Assembly (NCBI GenBank): GCA_965247705.1
Contig: CBDFHV010000012.1
Span: 1-64,000, forward strand
Origin: CBDFHV01 sp965247705
GTDB taxonomy: Bacteria; Pseudomonadota; Alphaproteobacteria; Rhodospirillales; CAMCUA01
Length of the DNA: 64,000 nucleotides
Reading direction: 5' to 3'
Part shown: positions 50,561-58,497 of the stretch, in pieces
How the letters are laid out: each line of letters starts with the position of its first letter
Numbering within the stretch: the stretch's first letter is position 1
Translations under genes and position numbers: made by a program
The notes under the pieces: model-generated
The model's input: the letters and a program-made list of their open reading frames with translations, nothing else
Told to the model about the DNA's origin: nothing
Databases searched by the model: none

Positions 50561-52005
50561 TGGCCCTCGAACCGGTCGACGTCCTGGTCCTGGGGGCCGG
50601 TCCGGCGGGGATGGGGGCGGCGGTGGAGGCGAGCCGTTGCGGCCTTGGGGTGACCATCGTCGATGAATCGGTATTGCCGGGGGGCCAGATCTACCGCGCC
50701 GTGGCGCCGGAGCTTCCCATTCGCGATAGCGCCAAGATGGGCGAGGATTTTCCCGAGGGCGAGCGCCTGCGGGCCGAGCTGGCGGCAAGCCCGGTCACCA
50801 CGGCGCTGGGCCAGCGGATCTGGTTCGCCGCGCCGGGCTTCCGGGTCGAGGCGGTGGGCCGGGATGGCCCCCGTGCGTGGGAGGCCAAGGCGGTGGTGGC
50901 GGCCACGGGCACGTCGGAGCGGGTGATCCCGATGCCGGGCTGGACCCTGCCCGGGGCGATGGGCCTGGCGGCGGCGACGATCCTTCTCAAGGCCCAGCAG
51001 ATGATGCCGGGCCGTGCCACCGTGGTGGCCGGTTGCGGTCCCCTGCTGGCGGCGGTGGCGTCGTCCATCGTCAAGGGCGGTGGAAAGGTGGCGGCCTACG
51101 TGGACCTGGCGACCCGGGCCGACTGGGCGAAGTGTCTGCCGGCGATGCTGGCGCGGCCCCAGCAGATTGCCCGCGGCTTCAAGTGGCTGAAGATGATCCG
51201 CGACGCCGGGACGCCGATGTATTACGGCCATGCTTTGACGGCGATCCGGGGCACCGACGGGGTGGAGGGGGCGGAGATCCGCCCGGTGGATTCCTCCTGG
51301 CGGCCGAAGCCGGGCGGCGCGGTCACGGAAGTGGCGGCGGACGCGGTGGCCATCGGCCACGGCCTGGTGCCGGGCACCGAGGTGGCGCGCCTCTTACAGG
51401 CGGCGTTGCATTTCGTCGCCGACCGGGGCGGCTGGATCGCCAAGCGGGACGGGGATTTTCGAACCACGGTTTCGGGCCTTTACGTGGCCGGGGACGGCTG
51501 CGGCATCTCCGGCGGCGCGGTGGCGGAGATCGAGGGCCGCATCGCCGGCCTGACGGCGGCGCTCGATTTGGGCAAGATCGAGCGGGCGGAGTACGACCGC
51601 CGGGTGGCCGGGTTCAAGGCCAATCACGCCAAGGCGGAACGCTTCGGCGCCACCATGAGCCGGATGATGACGCCGCGCCCCGGCCTGATGGGGACGGTGA
51701 CCCCGGAGACGGTGGTCTGTCGCTGCGAGGACATCACGCGCAAGGACATCGAGGACGCCATGGACGACGGCGCGCTCGAAGTGAACCAGCTCAAATCCTG
51801 GACCCGCTGCGGCATGGGCCCGTGCCAGGGCCGCATGTGCGGCGAGGCGGCGGCGCGGCTGGTGGCGGACCGGGTCGGCGGCCGGGAAAACGCCGGCATC
51901 TGGACCGCCCGCGTGCCGATCCGCCCGGTCACCGTCGACGACCTCTGCGGCGAATTCACCTACGAGGACATCTGGGCGCAGTCGCCGGAAGCGGCGCCGA
52001 GTTGA
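50560..52005 (+). CDS. FAD/NAD(P)-binding oxidoreductase subunit with C-terminal [2Fe-2S] motif (HcnB/opine oxidase-like)
   Basis: A 481-residue flavoprotein. The first dinucleotide fold is VLVLGAGPAGMGAAVEAS, followed by ATGTSERVIPMPGWTLPG and a second NAD-type fold. The C-terminal BFD-like cluster motif is VCRCEDITRKDIEDAM with CGMGPCQGRMC. Such proteins pair with the small FeS subunit and usually a DadA-like third subunit; the DadA-like gene at 16272 is distant, so the complete complex is not shown here. It ends at a palindromic repeat. Confidence 0.87.
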   Translation: MALEPVDVLVLGAGPAGMGAAVEASRCGLGVTIVDESVLPGGQIYRAVAPELPIRDSAKMGEDFPEGERLRAELAASPVTTALGQRIWFAAPGFRVEAVGRDGPRAWEAKAVVAATGTSERVIPMPGWTLPGAMGLAAATILLKAQQMMPGRATVVAGCGPLLAAVASSIVKGGGKVAAYVDLATRADWAKCLPAMLARPQQIARGFKWLKMIRDAGTPMYYGHALTAIRGTDGVEGAEIRPVDSSWRPKPGGAVTEVAADAVAIGHGLVPGTEVARLLQAALHFVADRGGWIAKRDGDFRTTVSGLYVAGDGCGISGGAVAEIEGRIAGLTAALDLGKIERAEYDRRVAGFKANHAKAERFGATMSRMMTPRPGLMGTVTPETVVCRCEDITRKDIEDAMDDGALEVNQLKSWTRCGMGPCQGRMCGEAAARLVADRVGGRENAGIWTARVPIRPVTVDDLCGEFTYEDIWAQSPEAAPS

Positions 52006-52028
52006 GGCGTCGTGTCGGCGACAGGACC

Positions 52029-52094
52029 CGGGCGGGTCTGAGATCCGCCCCTACGCAAACAAAACGGCGGCCGTAAGGGCGGGACTCAGCCCCC
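52029..52094. repeat. Dispersed palindromic element, copy 3 (degenerate)
   Basis: The left arm (CGGGCGGGTCTGAGATCC... to CCCCTACGC, 52029-52056) is well conserved; the right arm (52071-52094) keeps CCGTAAGGGCGGGACTCAG with several changes. It lies between the convergent ends of the FAD subunit and the threonine-dehydratase-like gene. Confidence 0.65.
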
Positions 52095-52098
52095 ATTT

Positions 52099-53085
52099 CT
52101 ATTCGGAAGGCGTCAGTCCGGTGATCCGCCCGTAGGTCTCGGGGTCGATATTGCTGCCGCAGACCAAGAGGCCCACCCGTTGTCCCTTCAGGCGCTCTTT
52201 CAGGGGGCCGGCCAGGGCGGCCACCGCCGCCGCGCCGGCCGGCTCCACGGCCAGTTTCAGGTCACCGAACATGGTGGTCATGGCGGCCACCAGGGCCTCG
52301 TCGGAGACGGTGACCACGTCGGCTACATGACGCTCTACCAGGGCGAAAGCGCCCGGCGTGTGGAAGGGGGCGCTGAGGCTGTCGGCGATGGAACTGAGGG
52401 CGACTTTGGACACCGGGGCGCCGGCGGCCAGGCTTTCGGTCATGCCACGGGCGCCCTCGGGTTCGACGCCATAGACCTTGCAGGCGGGCCGCAGCCGGGA
52501 CACGGCCGAGGCGATGCCGGCGATCAGGCCGCCGCCGCCGATGGGCACCACGACGGCGTCCAGGTCGGGGGCGTCGTGGCACAACTCCCAGCCGACGGTG
52601 GCCGTGCCTTCGAAGGTGCGCGGACCCTCGAAGGGATGGACGAAGCCGCGGCCTTCCTCGTCGCGCACCCGCTCGACCAATTCGAACACCCCGGCCAGGT
52701 CGTCGGCGAACACCACCTCGGCCCCGAGGCCTTTGCAGCGGGCAACCCGGAAGGGATTGGCCGCCCGGTGCATGACCACCTTGGCGGACAGGCCCAGGAC
52801 ACGGGCCGCATAGGCTGCCGCTATCGCATGGTTGCCGGCCGACGCGGCGGTGATCCCCCGGGACCGCTCGCCCTCGCCGAGGCCGAGCATGACGTTGACG
52901 GCGCCCCGGGGTTTGAAGCTGCCGGTGCGCTGGAAAAGTTCCAGCTTGAGGAATACCACCGTCTCGCCGCCAAACTGGGCGGCGGCTTCAGCGCCGTAGT
53001 AGGGCAAAGTAGGCGTGTGCAGCACATGGGACGCGATTCGCGCCCGGGTGGCGTCGATGGCCTCGATGGTCGGGGTTTCCGTCAT
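52099..53085 (-). CDS. Threonine/serine dehydratase-like PLP enzyme
   Basis: A 328-residue fold-type II PLP enzyme. The Schiff-base Lys is in TGSFKPRGA (about residue 58), the substrate loop is SAGNHAIAAA, and the phosphate-binding GGGGLIAGIA is followed by GVEPEGA. Threonine ammonia-lyase, serine racemase or a hydroxyaspartate dehydratase are all possible. No ACT regulatory domain is present, so it is not biosynthetic IlvA. It follows the sirtuin gene by 4 bases on the same strand. Confidence 0.88.
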   Translation of the reverse strand: MTETPTIEAIDATRARIASHVLHTPTLPYYGAEAAAQFGGETVVFLKLELFQRTGSFKPRGAVNVMLGLGEGERSRGITAASAGNHAIAAAYAARVLGLSAKVVMHRAANPFRVARCKGLGAEVVFADDLAGVFELVERVRDEEGRGFVHPFEGPRTFEGTATVGWELCHDAPDLDAVVVPIGGGGLIAGIASAVSRLRPACKVYGVEPEGARGMTESLAAGAPVSKVALSSIADSLSAPFHTPGAFALVERHVADVVTVSDEALVAAMTTMFGDLKLAVEPAGAAAVAALAGPLKERLKGQRVGLLVCGSNIDPETYGRITGLTPSE

Positions 53086-53089
53086 CGGC

Positions 53090-53854
53090 CTATCCGGCGT
53101 CCACCGCGCATACGGCGGCGAGGGTGGGCCCGATCTCCCGATGCAGGACCAGATCGGCCATGGGATCCAAATCCGTGGGCTCCCGGTTGAGAATGACCAG
53201 ACGCGCCCCGTTCTGCCGGGCCATGGCCGGCAGCGCGGCGGCCGGATAGACCACCAGGGACGACCCGATAACCAGAAACAGATCGGCGTTCAGGGTCTCT
53301 TCCTGGGCGCGGGCCATCGCCGCCTCCGGCATGGGCTGGCCGAAGGAAATGGTGGCTGGCTTCACCATGCCGCCGCATTGCTGACAGACCGGCAGCGTCC
53401 CTTCGTCCTGGAAGGCAGCCAGGATGGGTTCCAGGTCGTAGGGCGTCTCGCACTGCAGGCAGCGGGCATAGGTCGTGTTGCCGTGCAGTTCGATCACCTT
53501 GTCGTCGGGCACCCCCGATTTCTGATGCAACCCGTCGATGTTCTGGGTGATCACCACCGATGCGGTGCCATTGGCGACGAGGCCGGCGACCGCCCGGTGG
53601 CCGTCGTTTGGCGCCGCGTTCTTGATGTCGTCGTGGGTGGCGAACTTGCGTTCCCAGGTGTCGCGCCGGGACTGCTCCGAGGCCAGGAAATCCCCATAGT
53701 CGATGGGCTGGTAGCGGGTCCAAATACCGCCCGGAGAGCGAAAGTCGGGGATACCCGACTCGGTACTGATCCCAGCGCCGGTAAACACGACGGCCTGGGT
53801 CGCGTCGTCCAGCCAGGCGCGAAATTGCTCGAGGGTCTCGTCCAAGGGGGTCAT
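53090..53854 (-). CDS. cobB: SIR2-family NAD-dependent protein deacylase
   Basis: A 254-residue sirtuin. NAD-binding GAGISTESGIPDFRS, catalytic TQNIDGLH and the His in ELHGNT are intact. A zinc ribbon with CLQC and CQQCGG and the SSLVVYP motif are also present. ATG 53854 is used. It lies just upstream of the threonine-dehydratase-like gene and diverges from the TPP decarboxylase pair. Confidence 0.9.
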   Translation of the reverse strand: MTPLDETLEQFRAWLDDATQAVVFTGAGISTESGIPDFRSPGGIWTRYQPIDYGDFLASEQSRRDTWERKFATHDDIKNAAPNDGHRAVAGLVANGTASVVITQNIDGLHQKSGVPDDKVIELHGNTTYARCLQCETPYDLEPILAAFQDEGTLPVCQQCGGMVKPATISFGQPMPEAAMARAQEETLNADLFLVIGSSLVVYPAAALPAMARQNGARLVILNREPTDLDPMADLVLHREIGPTLAAVCAVDAG

Positions 53855-54098
53855 GGGCGCACCGGGTTTGGTATTTGTGGGAAGCGATGGCAGTTTAGCA
53901 CCGGCCCACGCTGTGCGGCCATGTACAAGCCACCGGATTCAGAAGGGCGGAATTGACGTTGGCGGCGACGGATTGCGGTTTGGCCACGGGGAACGGCGAA
54001 CGAGCTGGGTCTGGCGTTGGGCGTGCGCCGTCATCCGTGCTAAGACGCGGCGTTCTCCATTAAGCTGTCCCCCCATGGTTCCCTCCTCTCGACGGACA

Positions 54099-54617
54099 AT
54101 GTCCGAACCCACCTGGCCCGACGCCCTGCATGGCGTCCTGACCGCCCACGAGGTGCGGCAGGTGGCCTATGTTCCCGACGCCGGGCACAGCCGACTGATC
54201 GAGATGTGCGAGGCCGACCCGGCCATGGCCATGGTGTCCCTGACCACCGAGGAGGAGGGCATCGGCGTCGCCGCCGGCGCCTGGCTGGGCGGGCAGCGGG
54301 CGGCGCTTCTGATGCAGAGCAGCGGGGTCGGCAACTGCGTCAACATGCTGGCCATGGCGCGGGTCTGCCGGTTTCCACTGCTGATTCTGGTGACCATGCG
54401 GGGCCAGTGGGGGGAGTTCAATCCCTGGCAGGTGCCGATGGGCCAAAGCTGCGCCGCTGTACTGCGCCTCGCCGGCGCCGTGGTCTACGAGGCCGACGAC
54501 GCGGATAGACTTGCCGACAGCGCCGAGGCGGCGGCGCGCAGCGCGTTCCTGGGCCCGGGGACGGCGGCACTGCTGATCGGCCAGCAAGTCGTCGGCGCCA
54601 AGACTTTCGGGCGGTGA
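54099..54617 (+). CDS. TPP-dependent decarboxylase, PYR-domain subunit (sulfopyruvate/phosphonopyruvate decarboxylase alpha-like)
   Basis: A 172-residue protein carrying only the N-terminal PYR domain of a TPP enzyme: YVPDAGHSRLIEMC, then TTEEEGIGVAAGAWLGG with the conserved catalytic Glu, SSGVGNCVNML and TMRGQWGEFNPWQ. Together with the next gene it makes a split decarboxylase like ComDE (sulfopyruvate) or phosphonopyruvate decarboxylase. ATG 54099 is chosen over ATG 54075. The substrate is unknown. Confidence 0.82.
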   Translation: MSEPTWPDALHGVLTAHEVRQVAYVPDAGHSRLIEMCEADPAMAMVSLTTEEEGIGVAAGAWLGGQRAALLMQSSGVGNCVNMLAMARVCRFPLLILVTMRGQWGEFNPWQVPMGQSCAAVLRLAGAVVYEADDADRLADSAEAAARSAFLGPGTAALLIGQQVVGAKTFGR

Positions 54618-55243
54618 CGGAGATGGCGGAAGCACCGAACCCCGCGGCGCGTGCCGAGCGCTATCCCCTCAGGCGGCGCGACGTCGTGGCCTCGCTGCTG
54701 GCGGACCGGGGCGACATGCTGGTAGTGGCAGGCTTGGGAGCGTCCGCATGGGACATAACGGCCGCCGGCGATCACCCCCTGAATTTCCCCTTGTGGGGCG
54801 GCATGGGCGGTGCCGTCGCCATGGGTCTCGGCCTCGCCATCGCCCGGCCCGAACGCCGCGTCCTGGTGATCACCGGCGACGGCGACATGCTGATGGGCCT
54901 GGGCACCCTGGCGACGGTGGCGGTGAGCCAGCCCCGCAACCTCGCCGTGGTGGTCCTGGACAACGAACGCTACGGCGAGACGGGCATGCAGGTGACCCAC
55001 ACCGCCCACGGAGTGGACCTCGCCGCCATGTCCCGCTCCGCGGGCTGGCCCGACGGCGATGTCGTCGCCGACACGGCGGGGCTCGAAGCGGCCCTGCCCG
55101 ATGTTCGATCGGCGCCGGGTCCCCGCATGGTGGTGATCAAGGTGCGGGCGGAAGCCTTGCCCCTGGTCCTGCCGCCCAAGGACGGGGTGACGCTGAAGGA
55201 CCGGTTCCGGGTCGCCTTGATGGGCCCGGAAGGGCTGAGCTGA
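54614..55243 (+). CDS. TPP-dependent decarboxylase, PP-domain subunit (sulfopyruvate/phosphonopyruvate decarboxylase beta-like)
   Basis: A 209-residue protein carrying the TPP-binding half: GDGDMLMGLGTLATVAVSQ...VVLDNERYGETG, the GDG-x(25-30)-N motif, preceded by GGMGGAVAMGLGLA. The start is GTG 54614 overlapping the previous stop (GTGA), or ATG 54623. It forms an active site with the preceding PYR subunit. The partner gene order and coupling support a two-subunit enzyme. Confidence 0.82.
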   Translation: MTEMAEAPNPAARAERYPLRRRDVVASLLADRGDMLVVAGLGASAWDITAAGDHPLNFPLWGGMGGAVAMGLGLAIARPERRVLVITGDGDMLMGLGTLATVAVSQPRNLAVVVLDNERYGETGMQVTHTAHGVDLAAMSRSAGWPDGDVVADTAGLEAALPDVRSAPGPRMVVIKVRAEALPLVLPPKDGVTLKDRFRVALMGPEGLS

Positions 55244-55252
55244 CCCCTGGTA

Positions 55253-57004
55253 TTACTGGGCCAAGCCGGACATGCCGGCGGCCAGGAACGTCACCAGGGT
55301 CAATCCGGTGATGCGGTGGAAGGCGAAGTAGATTTTGGTCCCCTGGGGCGCCCGTTCCGAAAGCTCGGTGTGTACCCGCGGATTCAAGTCGACGAAGGGC
55401 ATGGATGCGTCGAAACTGTAGAACAGGCAGCGGCCCCACCCCAATGTCCGCCCCAAGGTGGTGTCATGCATGACGATCATGCCGATGAACCCCAGGCCAA
55501 GAAGCCACAAGATGGAGATCCAGACCTCCAGTCCGTGGCCGATGACCGCCCATTTGACGAACAACCACGCCTTGGTGCTCCACGGCGTGGTGTCGTGGGT
55601 CATCTGGTAGTTGAAGCGGGCCATGAGAATTTTTTCGGCGGTTCGGATCCAGCCGCCGTCCCGCAGCACCTTGGCAAGCTGCTCGTAGGGCTGGGGCTGG
55701 AAAGCGGTGTCCCGGTCCCGCTGTTGGCGTAGCCACGCCAGCATCCATTCCGGATCCCGGGCGGCCATGATGCTGTCGCGGGTCGAACGCAGGCCACCCA
55801 ACTGCTGATAGGTGAATCCCACCAGGTCCAGCCGGCCGTCCAGATTGTCCCACGCTTCCGCCGTGTCCTGGAGCGCTTCGGCATGGAGATTGCGCAGGAC
55901 CAGTTCCGCCTCGTCTCCCCATTTTGGGGGGTCGTAGTTCTTCCGCACTTCCGTTTGCATTTCCTTGGGCAGCGGCGTGGCCACCTGAAGCTCGTGGACG
56001 ATGCGGGCATTGGTCAGATCGACCCGGCCGCGGTATTCGCTGCCGCGAAGCTCCAAGCTGCCGCCGATCACGGCGTTGGACAGATTGACGTCGTGAAACG
56101 TGGCCCCGCCGCGCAGGAACAGGGAACCGCCGATCTCGATATCGTAGGCGCTGAAGGTGCCGTTGAAGAAGCCGCCGACCGTATCCATGCTGCCGCGAAC
56201 CTTGGCGCTGATCATGCTCACGTCCTGGAACGTGGCGCCGCGCCGGAAATGGGCGAATCCCCCGATCTCAACGGCATCGGCGAGAAACTTGCCGGTGAAA
56301 CTTGCCTCCGAGGTGTCGAGCACATTGCCGATTCGGGCCCGGCAAAGATCGATGGCGCCGAATCTGGACCCTTCGTGCAGGCGCAGGCTGCCGCCGACGA
56401 AGACGTTTTCGGCCTGGAGCGTGCCCTGAACCTCGCTGCCCTTGATGACGAAATTGCCACCGATGTGGGCCCCGATGACGTTCAAGCCACCAAGGAATCG
56501 GGTGCCGCCTTGCAACAGCATGTCGCCTTCGACCGCAATGGCGTAGGCCTGAACCGGGGCCTGAAACACGGTGCCGAAGAACACCACGAAGCTGTCGGAG
56601 CTGAACCGACGAAGGTTTACCCGCTGATCGAATCGGGACGCGCCGATCACCAGGGGCTTGTTCAACCTGGCGTTCTCGAGACTCACCGGGCGGCGAAAGC
56701 GGGCGCAAAATATCTCCAGGCCCCGGTCGGGGAGCAGGTGGAGATAGCCGTTCATTTCGATGTTCTGATCTTCGACGATCTGCAGGTAACCGGGATGGCG
56801 AACGATGGCCTCCAGGAACTCGCTGGTCAGTACCGCCTGCGCGGGCAGGGCCTTGGGGTCGGCAGGATCGCAGTTCAACTGGCGCTTCAACCTGTCTTGG
56901 AAGTAGATGCGCATATCGGCCCGTTTTCCCAGGCATAAGCGCTCATTCCAAGCCCACTTTTCCTGGGGCCTCCAGAAACGCCCCGGGGTAAGGAAACCGG
57001 GCAC
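55253..57004 (-). CDS. Large membrane protein with repeated beta-like units; N-terminus frameshifted
   Basis: A protein of at least 583 residues. Residues from about 100 to 330 form repeated short units (for example ENVFVGGSLRLHEGSRF, DAVEIGGFAHFRRGATF), a right-handed-helix style resembling pentapeptide-like proteins. The C-terminal part has transmembrane segments (WISILWLLGLGFIGMIVM, and another at the end). The GTG at 57004 lacks a ribosome site. A signal peptide lies in another frame just upstream, so one base seems to be missing near 57033-57035. Confidence 0.75.
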   Translation of the reverse strand: MPGFLTPGRFWRPQEKWAWNERLCLGKRADMRIYFQDRLKRQLNCDPADPKALPAQAVLTSEFLEAIVRHPGYLQIVEDQNIEMNGYLHLLPDRGLEIFCARFRRPVSLENARLNKPLVIGASRFDQRVNLRRFSSDSFVVFFGTVFQAPVQAYAIAVEGDMLLQGGTRFLGGLNVIGAHIGGNFVIKGSEVQGTLQAENVFVGGSLRLHEGSRFGAIDLCRARIGNVLDTSEASFTGKFLADAVEIGGFAHFRRGATFQDVSMISAKVRGSMDTVGGFFNGTFSAYDIEIGGSLFLRGGATFHDVNLSNAVIGGSLELRGSEYRGRVDLTNARIVHELQVATPLPKEMQTEVRKNYDPPKWGDEAELVLRNLHAEALQDTAEAWDNLDGRLDLVGFTYQQLGGLRSTRDSIMAARDPEWMLAWLRQQRDRDTAFQPQPYEQLAKVLRDGGWIRTAEKILMARFNYQMTHDTTPWSTKAWLFVKWAVIGHGLEVWISILWLLGLGFIGMIVMHDTTLGRTLGWGRCLFYSFDASMPFVDLNPRVHTELSERAPQGTKIYFAFHRITGLTLVTFLAAGMSGLAQ

Positions 57005-57189
57005 CGACGCGCCGTCGCCGGCGAAGTGGCTGCCCTTGCCTTACGGGCCTGGGAGTTCTGTGCGGAGTCCTGCGCCACCGCCGGAATGGCGGTCAGTATC
57101 ACCAGAAAACACAGAATCCATGCCCAGGGACCAAGCGTTGGCCCTTGGCGCGCCATGGCGGGACATGAACCCGCTTTGCCTTTCTGCAT
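56887..57189 (-). pseudogene. Signal-peptide fragment of the upstream-frame start of the large membrane protein
   Basis: From ATG 57189 (AGAGGGGG upstream) the frame gives a signal peptide (GPWAWILCFLVILTAIPAVAQ) and DSAQNSQARKA, then runs out of the protein's frame. The main protein's frame continues as GSHFAGDGASVPGFLTP. One added G near 57033-57035 would join them, giving a secreted 646-residue protein. Confidence 0.6.
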
Positions 57190-57511
57190 CCGGACCCCCT
57201 CTGCGCCCCGCGCGGACTGAGGGACGATACCATGGGCCTTGCCGCCGGGACGACCACCGGTTGCCTCGGTATCCGCATTGCCCCCAAGTGTGATGGCCGT
57301 CACAGCCACGATACGGCCGTTTCCCGCAGGCTCCGAAGCTTGGGGCGATGTGATTTGCCAGGGTTCGCGAGGTCGAAGAGCCACCGAGCCCCGGATCGTA
57401 GGGTAAAGACATGACAGGCCGTCACGTGTCGACTAGAATACAACCGAATATCGACACGCCAAATGGCGGCCCCGGGGGCGTCTTGGGGGGAGCGGCTAAG
57501 GAAATGACCGC
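57190..57511. other. 322-base gap with one inverted repeat
   Basis: Divergent region between the frameshifted membrane-protein gene and the FecR/RTX gene. It holds the inverted repeat at 57425-57458. AAGGA precedes the start at 57512. No other gene was found. Confidence 0.45.
57425..57458 (+). promoter_or_regulatory. Candidate operator or hairpin upstream of the RTX gene
   Basis: CGTGTCGA (57425-57432) and TCGACACG (57451-57458) form a perfect 8-bp inverted repeat with an 18-base spacer, 53 bases before the start codon. It may be a binding site or a leader hairpin. Confidence 0.4.
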
Positions 57512-58474
57512 ATGTTGACGCCTCCCGTCGATTCAGCCGCGATAGCGGCTTCCAACGTGTCCGATTCCACGGAGCCGGACGCATCGAGTGTGAGCCGCGG
57601 GGCTCCGCAGTTGTCCGCCGTGCGGATGGCCCAGTTGTCCGGTGGCGGGCTTCCTGCCCTGCCTGTCGAAGAACCCGTCGGCTATGTCGACAACGCCTCC
57701 GGCGTCGTCGTCGCGCTGCGTACCGATGGGTCGCGAATTACCCTTCTGGCGGGTGACCCCATATTCCAGGGCGACGTTCTGGAGACCGGCGTCGACAGCG
57801 GCGTCGGCGTGGTATTCGCCGACGAGACTTCGTTCGCCCTGGGTGTGAACGGCCGCGTCATCCTCGACGAGATCATCTTCGATCCCGTCGCTTCGGAGGG
57901 CGTATTGATGCTGTCCCTTGCCGCCGGACAGATCACGTTCGTCAGCGGCCTGATCGCCAAGTCCCAGCCGGACGCCATGATCATCGAGACCTCGCTGGCC
58001 TCGATCGCGGTGAACGACACCCAGGGCGCGGTCGACGTGAACGGTTCGGTGTTGACGGTTTCCGCCATGGAGCCGTTGAACGGGGTTGTGGGCGAGCTTC
58101 GGGTTGTCACCGGCCTTGGCGAGACATTGCTCAACCAGTCCGGCCAGACCTTGGTCTTCGACGGCGCTAATGCCCAGCCTGGGTCGCTCCAGGTTCTCGA
58201 CGACGTGGGGCTCGCGGCCCGCTGGGCGTTGCCGTTGGCGCACCTTCCCTTGGACCAGGGCATCGAGAACACCTACGGCATTGACAGGATCGACGGGGAC
58301 CTGAACGTCACCGCCCTGGAAAATTTCGACACCGCCGCCGGCGGTGACGAGGCCATCATCGGCGGCACCGAAAACGATACAATCTCGGTGGCGGCGGGCG
58401 ACTACACCGGAGGCCTTCCGACCCTCGCCGGTGGGGCCCCGCCCTTGCCGGCATCCCGGGGTCCGGGGCGCTGA
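57512..58474 (+). CDS. FecR-domain N-terminal part of an RTX surface protein (frameshifted)
   Basis: A 320-residue frame starting at ATG 57512. The N-terminal 50 residues are Ser-rich. A FecR-like domain (about residues 60-200: GDVLETGVDSGVGVVFADETSFALG, then LAAGQITFVSGLIA) follows, as in large RTX adhesins. The end (residues 270-320) begins RTX-like sequence (GGDEAIIGGTENDTI) and then loses frame near 58430-58450. The next ORF continues with GGGG-FG-LPLN and full RTX repeats, so the two are one gene. Confidence 0.8.
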   Translation: MLTPPVDSAAIAASNVSDSTEPDASSVSRGAPQLSAVRMAQLSGGGLPALPVEEPVGYVDNASGVVVALRTDGSRITLLAGDPIFQGDVLETGVDSGVGVVFADETSFALGVNGRVILDEIIFDPVASEGVLMLSLAAGQITFVSGLIAKSQPDAMIIETSLASIAVNDTQGAVDVNGSVLTVSAMEPLNGVVGELRVVTGLGETLLNQSGQTLVFDGANAQPGSLQVLDDVGLAARWALPLAHLPLDQGIENTYGIDRIDGDLNVTALENFDTAAGGDEAIIGGTENDTISVAAGDYTGGLPTLAGGAPPLPASRGPGR

Positions 58475-58497
58475 ATCTCGGCGGCGGCGGCTTCGGA

